From positions 1-12,204 of the forward strand of contig JAHIVS010000103.1 in the NCBI GenBank assembly GCA_018816605.1: 12,204 bases of DNA, given 5' to 3'. Positions 1 through 6,924 of the stretch are shown here, in pieces (positions within the stretch are counted from its first letter, which is position 1; every line of letters begins with the position of its first letter). The DNA is from Pseudomonadota bacterium (GTDB lineage: Bacteria > Desulfobacterota > Desulfobacteria > Desulfobacterales > Desulfobacteraceae). The notes under the pieces were generated by a model. It did no database searches and was not told the DNA's origin. It saw only the letters and a list, made by a program, of their open reading frames with translations. The position numbers and the translations under genes are program-made.

Positions 1-234
1 CAGCCCCTCCAGGCGATTATCGGTTATTCTGAATTGATGTTAATGAATTCTGGGCCGGACAAGACAGACCCCAGCCTGAATTCCATTAAATCCCAGGTCA
101 CCCGCTTGGGGGAAATAACCAAAAAACTGTCCAATATCACCCATTATAAAACCCTTGATTATCCTGGCAATACCAAAATTGTTGATATCTGGGGGGCCGG
201 CCCGGAACCTCGTATTGACATGGAAAACGTCTAG
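1..234 (+). CDS. C-terminal fragment of a signalling protein ending in a histidine-kinase-like dimerisation (DHp) segment
   Basis: The open frame enters from the left edge (5' end missing) and ends at TAG 232-234, leaving 77 residues. It begins QPLQAIIGYSELM, which resembles the segment just after the phospho-acceptor histidine in the H-E-L-N-Q-P-L type of HisKA domain. A helical stretch (about residues 24-48) follows that could be the second DHp helix. The protein then ends after a short tail (residues 49-77) with no HATPase_c domain, so none of the N, G1 or G2 boxes is present. Proteins of this shape in deltaproteobacteria are often PAS or receiver proteins with an orphan DHp module. Whether the histidine itself is present lies outside the window. 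The family assignment rests on a short motif and is moderately sure. The stop codon overlaps that of the convergent gene at 231-509. Confidence 0.6.
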   Translation, partial: QPLQAIIGYSELMLMNSGPDKTDPSLNSIKSQVTRLGEITKKLSNITHYKTLDYPGNTKIVDIWGAGPEPRIDMENV

Positions 235-509
235 GTTTCAAGGGGCACCTGCCTTTTTTTTGCAAGCGCATCCAGGTGTCTTTCAACATATGCCCGTAAA
301 TTGCGATCCGGATCAAAATTTTCTGAATAATAGTTCAGAACCCACCAGAGACGGTTGAGTTTTTCACCATCATCCTGCCACCAGGAGACCGATTCTCTTA
401 TGGCATCGGAGGTTCCCAGTTCCGAGTTTACCTTGATATAAAACTCGTAGCACATGGTACGGGTTATAGGTTTCAAACCTAAAGTTTTGACAGTACTTCG
501 GTTGATCAC
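231..509 (-). CDS. Small conserved-looking hypothetical protein (92 aa)
   Basis: I do not recognise this family. The frame starts with GTG (complement of 507-509), preceded five bases upstream by a strong AGGAGG ribosome-binding site (complement of 515-520), which supports a real gene and fixes the start. The product is soluble, with no signal peptide or membrane segment. It is rich in aromatic and charged residues, including a WW pair near residue 43, another WW near 55 and a YY near 60, and has a basic helical C-terminus. The gene lies 109 bases downstream of the sigma-54 activator on the same strand and could be cotranscribed with it, as I see no terminator between them. Its TAG stop overlaps the stop of the gene entering at position 1. 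Confidence 0.65.
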   Translation of the reverse strand: MINRSTVKTLGLKPITRTMCYEFYIKVNSELGTSDAIRESVSWWQDDGEKLNRLWWVLNYYSENFDPDRNLRAYVERHLDALAKKRQVPLET

Positions 510-618
510 ACCTGCCTCCTTAAAAAATAAGAATGCGTTAGGAATAGCTTTTCATTTTCTACAATAAACCCGGGGAATTGTAAATACCAAGATGGGGTGC
601 GCTGTGATTGAGTCTGTT

Positions 619-1983
619 TTAAATATCCTCCGGGATACGAATGCCCAATTTTTTTATTCGCTTCCAAAGGGTCACCCGGCTGATGCCAAGCGTTCGCGCC
701 AATTGGGATTGGTTCCCCCGGGTCTGTCTGAGAAGCGCTAAAAGCTTATTTCGCTCAGACGGGTCTGTTGATGACGGTAAAATTTTTTCTTTGCGAATCT
801 GACACCCATTTCTGATTTTCGGGGGAATGTGCTTGGGTTCAATCCACCCTTGTGCGCACAAAACAGACGCATATTCTATCGCATTCCGAAGTTCACGGAC
901 ATTGCCGGGCCAATGGTAGCCCAGAAAGATTTCCATGGCATCGGCGGAAACCTCCAGGATGTTTTTTTGGTTTTTGGCACAATTTCGGCGGATAAAATTT
1001 TGTACAATCAGCGGAATGTCCTCTTTCCGGTCTGTCAGACACGGGCAGTTGAGGGGAAACACATTGATTCTGAAAAAAAGGTCTTTCCGAAAAGTCCCTG
1101 TTTCGATCAGTCTTTCAAGATCCCTGTTGGTGGCGGTAATAATCCGGATATCAACGGGAAACGGATGGTGATCCCCCACCCGCTCCACCTCTTTTTCTTC
1201 CAATACCCGGAGCAGTTTTACTTGGGTGGACAAAGGGATATCCCCAATTTCATCCAGAAAAATGGTCCCAGTATTGGCGGCTTCAAATCTTCCCACACGA
1301 TCCTTGTCTGCACCGGTAAAGGATCCTTTGACATGGCCGAACAGCTCACTTTCCAGGAGGCTTTCGTTCAGGGCGGCACAATTAACCTTTATAAAGGGTT
1401 GGTTTTTCCGGGGACTGTTTTCATGTATGGCCAGGGCCACCAGTTCCTTTCCGGTACCGCTTTCTCCCTGGATGAGTACCGGCGCATCGGATTGGGCAAC
1501 ACTGGAGATCAATTGAAACAGATTTTCCATTACCGGGGTTTTGCCCAGGATACCGTTAAAACCATCATCCAGGTGGAACATATGCTTGAGAGATTCGATT
1601 TCCTGCTGTTTTTTAACCAGGTCTGTCATATCCGTCAGGACTTCAACCGCACCAATTGCCTCTCCCTGGTCGTTCTCCAAAACAGAGGCGGTCTTGAGAA
1701 TGTGAACTGAAAGATTCTGCTTGTTCTTGATCCTGCATTTTTTAACTTTCGACCGTCCGACCATAAATAATTTGCAAAACTCTTTTCCCTTCCCCTTTCC
1801 AATGATCTTGCAACCGGTACAATTTAAAATTCGACAGGAGGCACCGGTCAACTCTGCCATGGGATATCCGGTAAGTTTTTCGGCAGCCGGGTTGGTTGCC
1901 TGAATAATGCCTGCGGTGTCCAACACAAGAATTCCTTCCTGCAGGGTATCGATTATCCGCTTCCAATGTTTTGAAATGTCCAT
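619..1983 (-). CDS. Sigma-54-dependent transcriptional activator with a cysteine-rich PAS sensor
   Basis: This 454-residue bacterial enhancer-binding protein has all three standard parts. A PAS domain covers about residues 5-125. The AAA+ domain covers about 145-375, with Walker A GESGTGKE (173-180), the sigma-54 contact loop GSFTGA (220-225, a common variant of GAFTGA), Walker B GTIFLDEIGD (239-248) and GNVREL (360-365). A Fis-type helix-turn-helix lies at 424-445. There is no receiver domain, so control is probably by ligand or redox state through the PAS rather than by phosphotransfer. The PAS carries five cysteines (C50, C55, C58, C70, C83) that could hold a metal, an Fe-S cluster or haem; that is inference. 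The gene diverges from the porin-cytochrome pair, which has a sigma-54 promoter and a palindromic upstream site, making that pair the likely target. The start is the first ATG after a weak purine-rich AGGAT. Confidence 0.93.
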   Translation of the reverse strand: MDISKHWKRIIDTLQEGILVLDTAGIIQATNPAAEKLTGYPMAELTGASCRILNCTGCKIIGKGKGKEFCKLFMVGRSKVKKCRIKNKQNLSVHILKTASVLENDQGEAIGAVEVLTDMTDLVKKQQEIESLKHMFHLDDGFNGILGKTPVMENLFQLISSVAQSDAPVLIQGESGTGKELVALAIHENSPRKNQPFIKVNCAALNESLLESELFGHVKGSFTGADKDRVGRFEAANTGTIFLDEIGDIPLSTQVKLLRVLEEKEVERVGDHHPFPVDIRIITATNRDLERLIETGTFRKDLFFRINVFPLNCPCLTDRKEDIPLIVQNFIRRNCAKNQKNILEVSADAMEIFLGYHWPGNVRELRNAIEYASVLCAQGWIEPKHIPPKIRNGCQIRKEKILPSSTDPSERNKLLALLRQTRGNQSQLARTLGISRVTLWKRIKKLGIRIPEDI

Positions 1984-1999
1984 TTTATCCTGTTGTTTT

Positions 2000-2005
2000 A
2001 TTATA
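2000..2005 (-). promoter_or_regulatory. Candidate -10 element for the sigma-54 activator gene
   Basis: The complement of 2000-2005 reads TATAAT, 16 bases before the activator start codon, which would give a very short leader. No good -35 hexamer sits 16-18 bases upstream, so this is a weak call that might rely on an activator or be chance in AT-rich DNA. Confidence 0.3.
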
Positions 2006-2062
2006 AAAGCGTGGGTGTGGTGGATTCACAATTTTATCAGTTGTTTCAGTTTTCACTGTCTT

Positions 2063-2109
2063 AACACCTGTTTCCCTTACACCTGTTAAGTTTAGCAGGT
2101 GTAAGGGAA
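2063..2109. promoter_or_regulatory. Palindromic upstream activator site between the activator gene and the porin gene
   Basis: Two perfect 14-base arms, TTCCCTTACACCTG (2072-2085) and its reverse complement (2096-2109), flank a 10-base spacer. A further direct half-site, AACACCTG (2063-2070), lies just to the left, so the core ACACCTG occurs three times. The inverted repeat ends about 75 bases before the sigma-54 element at 2184-2199, a usual distance for an enhancer-binding-protein site. The regulator gene diverges from this gap, so binding by its Fis-type HTH is the simplest reading. A terminator is unlikely, because no U-tract follows and both flanking genes start, not end, here. Confidence 0.7.
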
Positions 2110-2183
2110 TAAAACAATGCCCAAGAGTGATGATTGTTCATGTTTTCCAGGGGGTTTCATTCAAAGTTGAAGATTTTTCTATT

Positions 2184-2199
2184 GGGTACGCATTTTGCT
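2184..2199 (+). promoter_or_regulatory. Sigma-54 (-24/-12) promoter for the porin-cytochrome operon
   Basis: The sequence GGGTACGCATTTTGCT matches the consensus TGGCACGNNNNTTGCW except at positions 1 and 4. The invariant GG (2185-2186) and GC (2197-2198) are exactly ten bases apart. Transcription would begin near 2210, leaving an untranslated leader of about 140 bases before the porin ATG at 2349. I see no gene in that leader. The palindromic site at 2072-2109 and the divergent sigma-54 activator gene support the call. Confidence 0.75.
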
Positions 2200-2348
2200 A
2201 TTCATGGTGGCGATACCGGTTCAAATGGCGGTCTCCATTGCCTTGGCCTTTTGTTTTTCCAAAATTAAAAAAAGAGTATTTCCCGGAAAATCAAGGCATT
2301 GGAGATTTTCGCAAAGAAAAAGATAGATAAACCAAAAAGGAGAAACGG

Positions 2349-4070
2349 ATGAAAAAAAAAACAGGTCACAACAAAGTGTTAGCGTTTTTTTGGGCAAGCC
2401 TTTTTTTTATGGCGACGTTCTCGCCGGATGCGCTCATGGCGGACGCAGAGGTCGATGCCCTGAAAAAACAATTGAGTCAATTGACGCAGACGATGCAGAC
2501 CGTTGAAAAGAAATTGGCTGAGATGGAAGAAAAAAATGCAAACAAAGAATCCGAAATCCAGGAGATGGACGACCGCCTGAATGAAGCGGAACTGCATACG
2601 TCGACGGACAAATTGTCCCTGGGCATAGAGCTTAGGAGCCGTGCAGACTCCATTCATTACGCGGATACGCTGACCGCGCCCCCTTCTTTTATGGGCGCTT
2701 TTTTTACACCCTATACAGGCGCACCGGGCGGCGGATTTAACGGGGCGACCGGGGCTCAGATTCAGCAGGCGATTGCCGGTATGACCCAGGCAAACCTGAT
2801 CCCGGCACCGGAAAAAAACGATATTGACAATGATGTCGTCTTTACCAACCGATTCCGGCTGAACATGAAAGCAAAAATCAATCCCAGTTTAAGCTTTGCC
2901 GGTCGTATGGCCGTCTATAAGGTGTGGGGGGACAGCGCCGGCGTCCAGAACTACCAGGGCGGTATGAGTGACGTCACCCTGGACGGCACCACCTCAAGCC
3001 TTCCCAACGATGATTCCATCCACCTGGAACGGGCCTATTTTAATTATAAAAATGCCGTGGGAGATGTCCCTCTTAACTTTTCCCTGGGCCGCCGACCTTC
3101 CACCGAAGGACCGCCCCTGGAATATGCAAACTTTGATATGGAAGGCGGGTCTCCCATGGCCCATCTCATTAACTGGCAGTTTGACGGGGCCTCTTTAAGC
3201 ATGGGATTGGAAGAGGTTACCGGCATCCCGGGATCTGCATTTAAACTGTGTTACGGGGTTGGTTTTGAGAGTGACTGGGGAAACAGCAATTCTTTCACGG
3301 CAGACAAACAACTGGATGATGTGCATTTGTTCGGATTCATTGCCGATCTGTTTAACAATGAGACGACCAGCGCTGTTTTGAATTATGCCCACGCCTTTGA
3401 TATCACAGACGGGTTTACCGGACAAACGGTCATGCCCTTTACGGTGAGCCAGAATGCCGCAACCGGCTCCTATAACTTTGCCCAGAACACAGGGGGCTTC
3501 ATCAGCCGGACGGAGCCCACCACCAATCTGGGGGACTGGGATGCGGCAACGCTTTTATTGAGAACCAACCTGATGGAACAAACAGATAAGGACATTGATC
3601 TTTTTCTGTCATTTGCATGGAGCCATACCAGCCCTGATCAGACATCACGGCATCCGTTCTACAACCTGCTGGGGTATGGGCTGCTCAATTCCAACGGAAA
3701 CCTTCAAGACAGGGACGGGTACAGCATCTATGCCGGTGCCATTTTCCCCATGCCCTTTGATGCCCGGCTTGGATTTGAATACAATTGGGGCTCCCAGTAC
3801 TGGTTTAACTTTTCCGGTGCGGAAGACTCGCTTGTGGACAGCAAGCTGGCTGCCCGGGGTCAGGTATTGGAAAGCTATTATATCCAGCCGATTTTTGCGG
3901 ACAGTTTTTTCGTAAAACTGGGTGCCAGGTATTATGACTATGACTACACGGGAAGTGGAAATCCCCTGGGAGAACCGGTTAAAATATCGGCTGCCAATTC
4001 CATGGATACCCTGTTTCCTGTTGTGGACAAGGTCTGGAATGCCTATGTGTCGGCCACCGTGAGATTTTAA
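2349..4070 (+). CDS. Outer-membrane porin with N-terminal coiled coil (DUF3373/Opr-like)
   Basis: The 573-residue product has a signal peptide: a basic start, a hydrophobic core at about 10-26, and likely cleavage near A31. A heptad-rich coiled coil follows (about 34-82), typical of trimeric porins that contact peptidoglycan. From about residue 88, starting LSLGIELRSRAD, the sequence alternates polar and aromatic residues as in beta strands, with many Tyr/Phe/Trp and Asn/Gly/Asp turns. It ends VSATVRF, the terminal aromatic signature recognised by the Bam machinery. The overall plan recalls DUF3373/Opr porins of epsilon- and deltaproteobacteria; that family name is from memory. There is no TonB box or plug domain, so it is not a TonB-dependent receptor. 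The ATG follows AGGAGA by six bases. The cytochrome gene lies 39 bases downstream, so the two are probably one transcript from the sigma-54 promoter. The substrate is unknown. Confidence 0.85.
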   Translation: MKKKTGHNKVLAFFWASLFFMATFSPDALMADAEVDALKKQLSQLTQTMQTVEKKLAEMEEKNANKESEIQEMDDRLNEAELHTSTDKLSLGIELRSRADSIHYADTLTAPPSFMGAFFTPYTGAPGGGFNGATGAQIQQAIAGMTQANLIPAPEKNDIDNDVVFTNRFRLNMKAKINPSLSFAGRMAVYKVWGDSAGVQNYQGGMSDVTLDGTTSSLPNDDSIHLERAYFNYKNAVGDVPLNFSLGRRPSTEGPPLEYANFDMEGGSPMAHLINWQFDGASLSMGLEEVTGIPGSAFKLCYGVGFESDWGNSNSFTADKQLDDVHLFGFIADLFNNETTSAVLNYAHAFDITDGFTGQTVMPFTVSQNAATGSYNFAQNTGGFISRTEPTTNLGDWDAATLLLRTNLMEQTDKDIDLFLSFAWSHTSPDQTSRHPFYNLLGYGLLNSNGNLQDRDGYSIYAGAIFPMPFDARLGFEYNWGSQYWFNFSGAEDSLVDSKLAARGQVLESYYIQPIFADSFFVKLGARYYDYDYTGSGNPLGEPVKISAANSMDTLFPVVDKVWNAYVSATVRF

Positions 4071-4109
4071 CGATTATTTGTCCATATTATTTAAGATAAG
4101 GAAAAAAAG

Positions 4110-4445
4110 ATGTTAAAAAAATTAGGGTTTGTTTTCGTATTGGTCGCCCTTGTTGTGGGATTTTCCAGCATGGGTTTTTCGGCAGACAAAGGGAATTCCC
4201 GGAAGGGGAAATACACCTTTAAAAAGAGCTGCCGCAGTTGCCACAATGATACTGGGACCGCCATGTCCCTTAGTCCGGACAGCAAGACCCAGGCCCAGTG
4301 GGAAAGGGTCTTTGCATCTGGAAAATACGAAAAATTGGCCTGCAAAGACCAATGGGTCAAGATCCCGGAGCCGGATCGGCTGGATATTTTTGCCTATCTG
4401 CATCAATATGCATTTGACTCGCCAACGCCGGCCAAATGCAAATAA
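4110..4445 (+). CDS. Periplasmic monohaem cytochrome c
   Basis: This small 111-residue protein has a clear signal peptide (basic MLKK, hydrophobic core, likely cut after FSA at 25), leaving a mature protein of about 86 residues. One haem-attachment motif, CRSCH, is at 41-45. Met52 is a candidate sixth ligand, and C78 and C110 could form a disulfide. The C-terminal half (SKTQAQW near 58-64, LDIFAYLHQYAFDSPTPAKC at 91-110) resembles small cytochromes c common in sulfate reducers, whose partners are mostly unknown. The start is supported by AAGGA at 4098-4102. It follows the porin by 39 bases and is probably cotranscribed with it. It converges on the ResB-like gene with only 45 bases between; I see no strong terminator there. 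It may carry electrons for the process served by the porin or the ABC system. Confidence 0.9.
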   Translation: MLKKLGFVFVLVALVVGFSSMGFSADKGNSRKGKYTFKKSCRSCHNDTGTAMSLSPDSKTQAQWERVFASGKYEKLACKDQWVKIPEPDRLDIFAYLHQYAFDSPTPAKCK

Positions 4446-4490
4446 GTCTTTTCATATAAGGATTCTGACGCGTGCAGACCTGTCAAAGAT

Positions 4491-5360
4491 TTAATCCGGA
4501 CGGATCTGGGTTTCTCTGCCTTCCAGGCGATTCTCCCCTTTTGTTTCCGGACATGAAAGCGGGGGCATATTCTGTTTTTTGCCGGAAGGTCTTTTCCAGG
4601 TGATCAGGGTAAATACGGCCAGTGAAAGGATCATGATGGCGTACACCAGAAAAAAGAATGTGTTCAGAAAATTATCGGTCAGGGTGAGCACCACCCCGAG
4701 ACGGTCGTCTGCACCTTGAATCACAAATTCGACCAGGGTGACCTGGACAGACCCGTACCGCAGGGGGGAGAGCATCCTAATTTTTTGTCGGGCAAGAATG
4801 CGGTCATTTTTCACAAGGGTCAGGAGGGCATGATTTTCATGGATGCGGATGTTTTTCCGGGTCATCAGGGCCCGCTGTTGTTTTTTCGGGGCCTTTAAGA
4901 TGGCGGGATCGCCGGTGAAGACCACATCGGCAAGCTGAATTTCATAGGGTCCAAAGGAATGGTCCTGGCCCGGGAACAGGTGAACCCTGCTTTGTTTTTC
5001 TCCCAGGGCCAGGATCAAGCCATGGCAGACCAAGACCATTATAAAAAGGCAGTGGAGGAAAAAAAAGAGCCAGTTTTTGAACAGGCCGGATTTTTTGGCC
5101 AGGGACCATTGCCGGCCCAGGCTGCAACACACTGCATTCATGAACAAAACGGCGGCACACAGGCACAACGACAGGAACCAGACCACAGGCAGGGGGGCTT
5201 TCTCCCAGGTTGCCATGATCCACTCAAAGATTTGTACCTCATTCATGTGAACGAAGATTTCTCCATGGGCGGTGCTGAAAAGCACACCCGCTTCCATGAG
5301 GCAAATCAGAACAATAAGGGTGTAGAAGGTCAGGGTGACAGAACCCAGGCGCTGAATCAT
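4491..5360 (-). CDS. Short ResB-like cytochrome c biogenesis membrane protein
   Basis: The chosen start (ATG, complement of 5358-5360) gives 289 residues. The open frame extends to 5573, but that would bury over 200 bases in the upstream gene. The chosen ATG lies 11 bases after the upstream stop and has AAGGG eight bases before it. Three membrane helices lie at about 7-28, 57-79 and 96-118. A large extracytoplasmic domain follows (about 120-230) and then a fourth helix (about 231-255) and a polar tail. This is the ResB/Ccs1 plan, but the family is usually 400-550 residues, so this is a short form. H103 and H113 in helix 3 could bind haem. I see no conserved histidine just before the last helix, where canonical ResB has one. 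Pairing with the CcsA-like gene supports the call. It is last in the five-gene operon. Confidence 0.75.
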   Translation of the reverse strand: MIQRLGSVTLTFYTLIVLICLMEAGVLFSTAHGEIFVHMNEVQIFEWIMATWEKAPLPVVWFLSLCLCAAVLFMNAVCCSLGRQWSLAKKSGLFKNWLFFFLHCLFIMVLVCHGLILALGEKQSRVHLFPGQDHSFGPYEIQLADVVFTGDPAILKAPKKQQRALMTRKNIRIHENHALLTLVKNDRILARQKIRMLSPLRYGSVQVTLVEFVIQGADDRLGVVLTLTDNFLNTFFFLVYAIMILSLAVFTLITWKRPSGKKQNMPPLSCPETKGENRLEGRETQIRPD

Positions 5361-5371
5361 GGTAAAAGCCC

Positions 5372-6103
5372 TTAATGGTAAAAGATCATCCATATAATAA
5401 AAAGGCCCGGCAGTATGCCTGATATTCCCTGGATGCGGTTGTTTTTGTTGATGGAAGAAGGCAGGTGGCAGACGGCCATGATAAGGAGAAAAAGGATGGA
5501 GGCTTTGAAGAAGCCCCGGCTCCATTGCCAAGAATCTCCGAACCAGTTCAGGCACCAGAGGGAGCCTGCCCATTCACTGGTAAGATAGACACAGGCGCCC
5601 ACCAAAAGCGTGTTCCGTCCGCCTGTTGACAGAAGATCCCTTGGTTTTTTTTCAACCATATGGCCCAGGTATTGGCTGGCACCGTGGGCCAGAAAGGCTG
5701 CTGCCAGCAACCTCAAATTGAAAAACAGATTGACCCAGAGATTGCCGTACATGAAATAATCTTCGTTTAGAGCCATGGGGTTGCCCAGCTGCACGAGCAG
5801 AATGACCAGAACCCCAAGGCTGCTGAACAGGGAAAAAACGGTTTGATGCCCCCAGTTTTTCTGGAAGACCCATGCCAGGACTCCCATGACAAAAACAATA
5901 TAAATGGCGGCTTCAAAGGGACCGAACAAGGGGGGCCTTCCCGTGCAGACGGTAATGAACACAACCCCGGCAAGGCAGGTACAGATCCGAAGGGTTAAAA
6001 ACACCCTGTATAAAGTTGGGAGATGTGCGCCTGCGGTCAGAAGTTCAAGCGCTGTCATGCCTGTGACGAGCCAATATATCACCAAGGGCAAATCCGGTAT
6101 CAT
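5372..6103 (-). CDS. CcsA/CcmC-like membrane protein with a degenerate WWD motif
   Basis: The 243-residue protein is very hydrophobic, with about seven or eight membrane helices. GRPPLFGPFEAAIYIVF (55-71) matches the conserved periplasmic stretch of the CcsA family. Residues 179-200 align with the tryptophan-rich WWD haem-handling loop: W183, W187, W192 and W194 are present, but the usual W-x-W-D-P-K-E reads W-Q-W-S-R-G-F, so the aspartate and the segment after it are lost. The histidine normally found in the helix before the loop also seems absent. CcsA and ResB together form the System II haem transporter and cytochrome c synthetase; this one may be a divergent, repurposed relative. Its ATG overlaps the stop of the ATPase gene by four bases (ATGA), and AAGGA sits eight bases upstream, so it is translated as part of the ABC transporter operon. 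Confidence 0.75.
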   Translation of the reverse strand: MIPDLPLVIYWLVTGMTALELLTAGAHLPTLYRVFLTLRICTCLAGVVFITVCTGRPPLFGPFEAAIYIVFVMGVLAWVFQKNWGHQTVFSLFSSLGVLVILLVQLGNPMALNEDYFMYGNLWVNLFFNLRLLAAAFLAHGASQYLGHMVEKKPRDLLSTGGRNTLLVGACVYLTSEWAGSLWCLNWFGDSWQWSRGFFKASILFLLIMAVCHLPSSINKNNRIQGISGILPGLFIIWMIFYH

Positions 6104-6924
6104 TTTATCGTGTCCTTTGTCTCTATCCTGTCTGTCAGTCCGGTTAAAACGGTTTGGGGGAAAAATAATTTTTTGTGGCCATGGATGCTTACCTGTCCCA
6201 ATGGGGTTTCATACAGGGCAGAGACAAGTGTTTGTGTCATCACTTCGCCGACAGGGCCCTGGGCCAGGATCCCCCCTTTTTTGATCAGGATCAGATCATC
6301 GGCAAACAGGGCCGCCATATTGGGATCATGCAGGGTTGCCACAATACTGATGTTTTTGGAGCGGCACAAAGATTTCATGGCCGTCAACAGGTGGTATTGG
6401 TTGTTAAAATCCAGGTGGTTGGTGGGTTCATCCAGCAGCATAATGCCGGCCCCCTGGGTAACGGCCCTTGCCAGCAGACACATCTGACGTTCTCCTCCTG
6501 AAATCCGGTTAAAATTTTTGGGGGCCAGATAGTCTGCATTCAGGAAACACAATGCTTTTCGGGCCAGTTGATAATCCGACCTGTCCGGCCGTTGGACCAT
6601 TCTTAAATAAGGTGCTCTTCCCATGACCACCACATCCAGTACCCGGTAGGGAAAGAAGTCCAGATGTTCCTGGGGGACCAGGCTGATCTGTTGGGCGATT
6701 TTTTTGGGGTCCATGGCCTGGATATCCTGGTCATGGACCCAAATTTTGCCGGTATCCGGGGATAAAATCCGGTTTAAACAATGGAGAAGGGTGGTCTTGC
6801 CCGATCCGTTCCGTCCCAGGATGGCACAAAACCGGCCGGAGTGGATCTGAACGGAAATGCCGTCCAGGACCGGCAGGTTTTGGTAGGTAAACCCAAGATC
6901 TCTGCATTCAAGGGTTACAGCCAT
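6100..6924 (-). CDS. ABC transporter ATPase, FecE/BtuD-type importer subunit
   Basis: The 274-residue nucleotide-binding subunit powers import of a chelate or cofactor across the inner membrane. All motifs are intact: Walker A GRNGSGKTT (37-45), Q-loop glutamine (Q85 in LVPQ), signature ISGGERQ (141-147), Walker B IMLLDEPTNHLD (161-172, with D165 and the catalytic E166) and H-loop H199. The NHLD form and the short insert after the Q-loop are typical of the FecE/BtuD/FhuC group. About 30 residues after the conserved core are variable. The ATG has AGGGG upstream, and the gene overlaps the permease gene by ten bases (6915-6924), implying coupled translation. The substrate cannot be told from this subunit. 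Confidence 0.93.
   Translation of the reverse strand: MAVTLECRDLGFTYQNLPVLDGISVQIHSGRFCAILGRNGSGKTTLLHCLNRILSPDTGKIWVHDQDIQAMDPKKIAQQISLVPQEHLDFFPYRVLDVVVMGRAPYLRMVQRPDRSDYQLARKALCFLNADYLAPKNFNRISGGERQMCLLARAVTQGAGIMLLDEPTNHLDFNNQYHLLTAMKSLCRSKNISIVATLHDPNMAALFADDLILIKKGGILAQGPVGEVMTQTLVSALYETPLGQVSIHGHKKLFFPQTVLTGLTDRIETKDTIK

Noticed and set aside
829..1710. Long open frame (293 codons) on the + strand
   Set aside because: It lies wholly antisense to the sigma-54 activator, whose AAA+ and HTH motifs are unmistakable; the product resembles nothing known.
2127..2330. 67-codon open frame in front of the porin gene
   Set aside because: It spans the sigma-54 promoter and leader, starts upstream of the likely transcript start and has no ribosome-binding site.
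4446..4490. Possible terminator between the cytochrome and ResB-like genes
   Set aside because: Only a four-base-pair stem (TCTG/CAGA) with no U-tract can be drawn.
5361..5573. N-terminal extension of the ResB-like frame
   Set aside because: It overlaps the CcsA-like gene by over 200 bases and encodes a non-membrane stretch unlike ResB; the ATG at 5360 has better spacing and a ribosome-binding site.
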